This document shows positions 61,692-64,000 of a stretch of 64,000 nucleotides of DNA, one piece after another (the stretch's first letter is position 1; each line of letters opens with the position of its first letter). Below the pieces are notes generated by a model. It was not told the DNA's origin, made no database searches, and saw only the letters and a list, made by a program, of their open reading frames with translations. Source of the DNA: Thermoclostridium stercorarium subsp. stercorarium DSM 8532 (GTDB taxonomy: Bacteria > Bacillota > Clostridia > DSM-8532). Made by a program: the position numbers and the translations under genes. Location of the stretch: positions 496,001 to 560,000 of the forward strand of contig NC_020134.1 in the NCBI RefSeq assembly GCF_000331995.1, read 5' to 3'.

Positions 61692-62960
61692 TTATTTCAT
61701 AATAATCAATTCCTGAAAAAACAAGTTACCGTTTATTGTTGTTTTTAAATGCGCATGGGGATAGAGGGAAAGGATTTTCTTAAGGTTATACATGCCGAAT
61801 CCCCTGTCCTTGCCATTTGTTGAATATCCGCGTTCGCAAATCATGTTTAAGTCAGGCAGCTGATAATATGTATTTCCGATTAGTATTGAAGTGTGGGTAT
61901 TGTCTGAGTCCATCCCCAGATGAAGCTCATTATCGGGCGATTTTTCACAGGCCTCAATGGCGTTGTCCAGTAAAATGCCAATTATTTTTACAAGATCAGA
62001 AGGATCGATATTGTTTATTTCTATTTCGTTAAAAATATTGATAAACAGCTTTATGTTTTTTGTTGCAGCCTCATTAAGTTTTGAAAATACAATGCCTTTC
62101 AGCGCAGGGTTCTGTATATATTTTAACGGGCCGAGAAAACTGTGGCTTAAGTTCCTGCAGTAATCTTTAAGAACGTGGTTGTTAAGATATTCGCTTAGTT
62201 CACTGAAACGGTTGTCAAGCAAATACCCATTGATTGAAAAGAGTATGTTGGAAAAATTGTGTTTCTGGCCGGCCAAATCGTCATACATGTTTTCAATGAG
62301 CCTGGTGTACCTGTTAAGCCTTATATAAACCCTGCATCTTTGCTCAAATCTGGCTTTACCGCGCAATGACAGAACATATATCAGAAATGTGACAATGAAA
62401 AGCTTATAACCGAAATTTGTAAGGTAAATGTTGTACGTACCGGTACCGGAAAGGAACAGCAGCACATTAAAAGCGGCGTTAACCGCTGCGAAAAACAGGA
62501 CGTAATAAATACTGACTTTTGTAAGCTTTTTGCTTAATTGGTGTTTTTTAATCAGGGAGGCGGCTGATATAACTATGGCGGTTATAAACAGGGAAACGGC
62601 ATTTTTAACAGCCGTTCGGTATAAAATGTTTCCGGGAAACGCATCAATGAATGCCTGCCCTGAAAGCTCGCCGAAAAAAATAATGAGATCGCTTATCGTT
62701 GACAATGCGAAAGTTTCGGTGATGCCTAATTTATAAACATAAGACATCCAGAGGGGAAGCAGAAACAGATTTATCGGGTAATAGACATACGGTTCATGCA
62801 AAAAGGCGCAGGACCAGAAGCAGATAAGAAAAGCCATGCTAAAAAATTTTAAATTTAAGCGGTATGATTTCCTGACATTTCTTGCATTAAGGTAATTGGC
62901 CGCCAGCGCGTGAATTAAAGAGCGGGTAAAAGCCGTAGTGAGCATGTCAAAGGCTAACAT
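61692..62960 (-). CDS. AgrC-like membrane histidine kinase (GHKL)
   Basis: A 422-residue kinase. About six membrane helices in the first ~200 residues, a DHp segment with His in LAGQKHNFSNILFSINGY, and a GHKL ATPase domain (IIGILLDNAIEACEKSPDN, GFGMYNLKKILSLYPHA). This is the AgrC/ComD pattern of peptide-sensing kinases. It is co-transcribed with the upstream AgrA-like gene and overlaps it by 14 nt. No agrB or agrD gene is within the window, so its ligand is unknown. Confidence 0.85.
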   Translation of the reverse strand: MLAFDMLTTAFTRSLIHALAANYLNARNVRKSYRLNLKFFSMAFLICFWSCAFLHEPYVYYPINLFLLPLWMSYVYKLGITETFALSTISDLIIFFGELSGQAFIDAFPGNILYRTAVKNAVSLFITAIVISAASLIKKHQLSKKLTKVSIYYVLFFAAVNAAFNVLLFLSGTGTYNIYLTNFGYKLFIVTFLIYVLSLRGKARFEQRCRVYIRLNRYTRLIENMYDDLAGQKHNFSNILFSINGYLLDNRFSELSEYLNNHVLKDYCRNLSHSFLGPLKYIQNPALKGIVFSKLNEAATKNIKLFINIFNEIEINNIDPSDLVKIIGILLDNAIEACEKSPDNELHLGMDSDNTHTSILIGNTYYQLPDLNMICERGYSTNGKDRGFGMYNLKKILSLYPHAHLKTTINGNLFFQELIIMK

Positions 62961-63699
62961 GGGACATTAGCTCCTTCCATTTTGATCTCGCTACGTCACA
63001 GATTTTTCCGTCCTCCATGATAACCGAACAGCTTTGTTTGTTTCTGAAAAATCTTTTAATAAACCTGGTGTTTATAATAAAAGAGCGGTGGCATTGGAAA
63101 AATCTGCTGTCAAGCTCTTTTATCAGCTCTCTCATCGTATGGCGGAATGCAATGCAGGTACGATCGGTCAGTACGCAGTAAATAAGACGGCAGCCCGGCC
63201 TGGTCTCAAAATACAGGATGTCGCCGAGACTGACGGTGTGAACACCGTTAATGCCTTTAATAGTAATCTGTTTTCGCAGGGTTAAACCGTTAATTTGTGC
63301 AGATTCTGAAATAATGGTGTCGAGGCATTCCCTAATGCGCTTCTCCAGGTCTTCTTCTTGCTTGAAAATGCAGTCCAGGGCCTTTATTTTATAATTAAAA
63401 ACTTTAAGGCTCAGTTCGGGATGGGATGTTATAATGATAAAATAAGCCATAACGTCGAATTTCCTTATTTGCTTTGCAAGAGTGAGCCCAGTTGAGTTTT
63501 TTTCGTTAAGGACTATATCCAGAAAGTATACATTTACATGACCTATATTGGATTTTGCGAATTCAACAACCTGTTCAAAATTGCTGTGACATAATTTTAC
63601 AGTATAATCCAGATTTTTTTCATTGGCGTATTCGGTTACCATATTCTTCAGAATTACCGCGGTATTGAAATTGTCCTCACAGATTACAAAGTTGAACAT
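62947..63699 (-). CDS. AgrA-like LytTR response regulator
   Basis: A 250-residue response regulator: receiver domain with Glu8/Asp9 and phospho-acceptor Asp61 (YFLDIVLNE), then a C-terminal LytTR DNA-binding domain (GINGVHTVSLGDILYFE, HTMRELIKELDSRFFQCHRSFIINTRFIK). RBS AAAAGGATG lies 8 nt upstream of ATG, within one arm of a perfect 11-bp inverted repeat. It is the first gene of the pair. Confidence 0.9.
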   Translation of the reverse strand: MFNFVICEDNFNTAVILKNMVTEYANEKNLDYTVKLCHSNFEQVVEFAKSNIGHVNVYFLDIVLNEKNSTGLTLAKQIRKFDVMAYFIIITSHPELSLKVFNYKIKALDCIFKQEEDLEKRIRECLDTIISESAQINGLTLRKQITIKGINGVHTVSLGDILYFETRPGCRLIYCVLTDRTCIAFRHTMRELIKELDSRFFQCHRSFIINTRFIKRFFRNKQSCSVIMEDGKICDVARSKWKELMSHVSL

Positions 63700-63710
63700 T
63701 ATTAATCATC

Positions 63711-63736
63711 CTTTTATGAAAAATCTTTCATAAAAG
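63711..63736 (-). promoter_or_regulatory. Inverted repeat that may occlude the RBS of the AgrA-like gene
   Basis: Perfect 11-bp arms CTTTTATGAAA (63711-63721) and TTTCATAAAAG (63726-63736) around 4 nt, in the 5' leader of the AgrA-like transcript. The arm nearest the gene contains the start of the AAAAGGATG ribosome binding site. It could be an RNA switch or a protein operator. Seen directly; function inferred. Confidence 0.5.
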
Positions 63737-63837
63737 TATAAATTGTAAAAAATATTCTATAAATAGATAATTTTATAAAAAATAATTATAAATTGATTTT
63801 ATTACATAAATAATAAAATTTCAACTAAAATTTGGAC

Positions 63838-63843
63838 TATAAT
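63838..63843 (+). promoter_or_regulatory. -10 element for the divergent edge gene
   Basis: A perfect TATAAT ~85 nt before the start at 63927; no clear -35. The region 63700-63926 is very AT-rich and serves both divergent units. Confidence 0.4.
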
Positions 63844-63926
63844 AATATAAGTGGAAATATGAGATCTGCCAGCGTGCAGCCGGATTCAGCCGCTGCTGAT
63901 GAAACATCCGGGAAAAGGGGAATTCA

Positions 63927-64000
63927 GTGTTTATGATACCTGCTGAACCGAAAGGAAAGACCTCCTTTATTCTGTCCATATTTGTGTTAACCGGCCTGTT
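63927..64000 (+). CDS. Start of an unknown membrane protein, cut by the window edge
   Basis: GTG at 63927 (AAAAGGGG 6 nt upstream; ATG 63933 is the alternative) opens MFMIPAEPKGKTSFILSI, followed by FVLTGL, a hydrophobic segment, before the edge. Only ~24 codons are visible, so the identity is not known. It is divergent from the AgrA-like gene and may encode a target or partner of that system. Confidence 0.5.
   Translation, partial: MFMIPAEPKGKTSFILSIFVLTGL

Overview
The window looks like the chromosome of a low-to-mid GC, probably thermophilic, plant-polysaccharide-degrading Clostridia (Firmicutes). The evidence is strong GGAGG-type ribosome binding sites, frequent TTG/GTG starts, sigma-A promoters, an SLH-anchored surface protease, PerR, FapA, an Agr-type two-component system, the Prp/L27 pair and a xylan-type glycosidase cluster. 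The closest group I can suggest is the Clostridium stercorarium (Thermoclostridium)/Ruminiclostridium neighbourhood; this is inference from gene content, not from a search. I saw no CRISPR array, tRNA, rRNA, transposase or phage gene.

Layout. 0-11 kb holds an AraC regulator, a very large S8 protease with LRR and SLH modules, a beta-lactamase-fold hydrolase, an aldo/keto reductase, an arginase-like protein, two tandem paralogous membrane proteins followed by an unlisted 31-residue membrane ORF, and a PHP-domain protein. 11-18 kb is a DeoR-controlled CUT2 sugar importer of rhamnose type (two double ATPases, two permeases, RhaS-like binding protein). 18-26 kb holds housekeeping and unknown proteins: a large membrane protein, a half-length DapF-like protein, a CoA-binding protein, a PrsA foldase, a rhomboid-fold protein without catalytic residues, a DUF4236 protein and a YkgJ-like Cys-cluster protein.

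26-39 kb is a carbohydrate utilisation locus: GH10, a YesM/YesN two-component system, LplB/LplC-type permeases, GH43, an unclassified (alpha/alpha)6 glycosidase-like protein and an LplA-type binding lipoprotein. The permease promoter and the binding-protein promoter, 5.7 kb apart, carry the same tandem 14-bp motif with 19-bp period, placed identically against near-identical -35/-10 boxes. This is very probably the operator of the YesN regulator and ties the split transporter into one regulon. 39-50 kb holds an SH3/NlpC-P60 hydrolase, FapA, a second CUT1 importer (binding protein plus two permeases, no ATPase) and a 1652-residue alpha-2-macroglobulin-like protein that appears to lack the thioester.

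50-61.7 kb is conserved core: serC behind a structured 140-nt leader, the radical SAM pair (TIGR03960/TIGR03936 type), RNase G, then a PerR-AhpC-AhpF-like peroxide module, then L21 leader-rplU-prp-rpmA-obg-yhbY. The AhpF-like enzyme has its two thioredoxin folds at the C-terminus rather than the N-terminus. The right edge holds a convergent AgrC/AgrA-like pair with a possible RBS-sequestering hairpin, and the start of a divergent membrane protein that runs off the window.

Coordinates of starts were adjusted to the best ribosome binding site where the longest reading frame was not convincing; these choices are noted.
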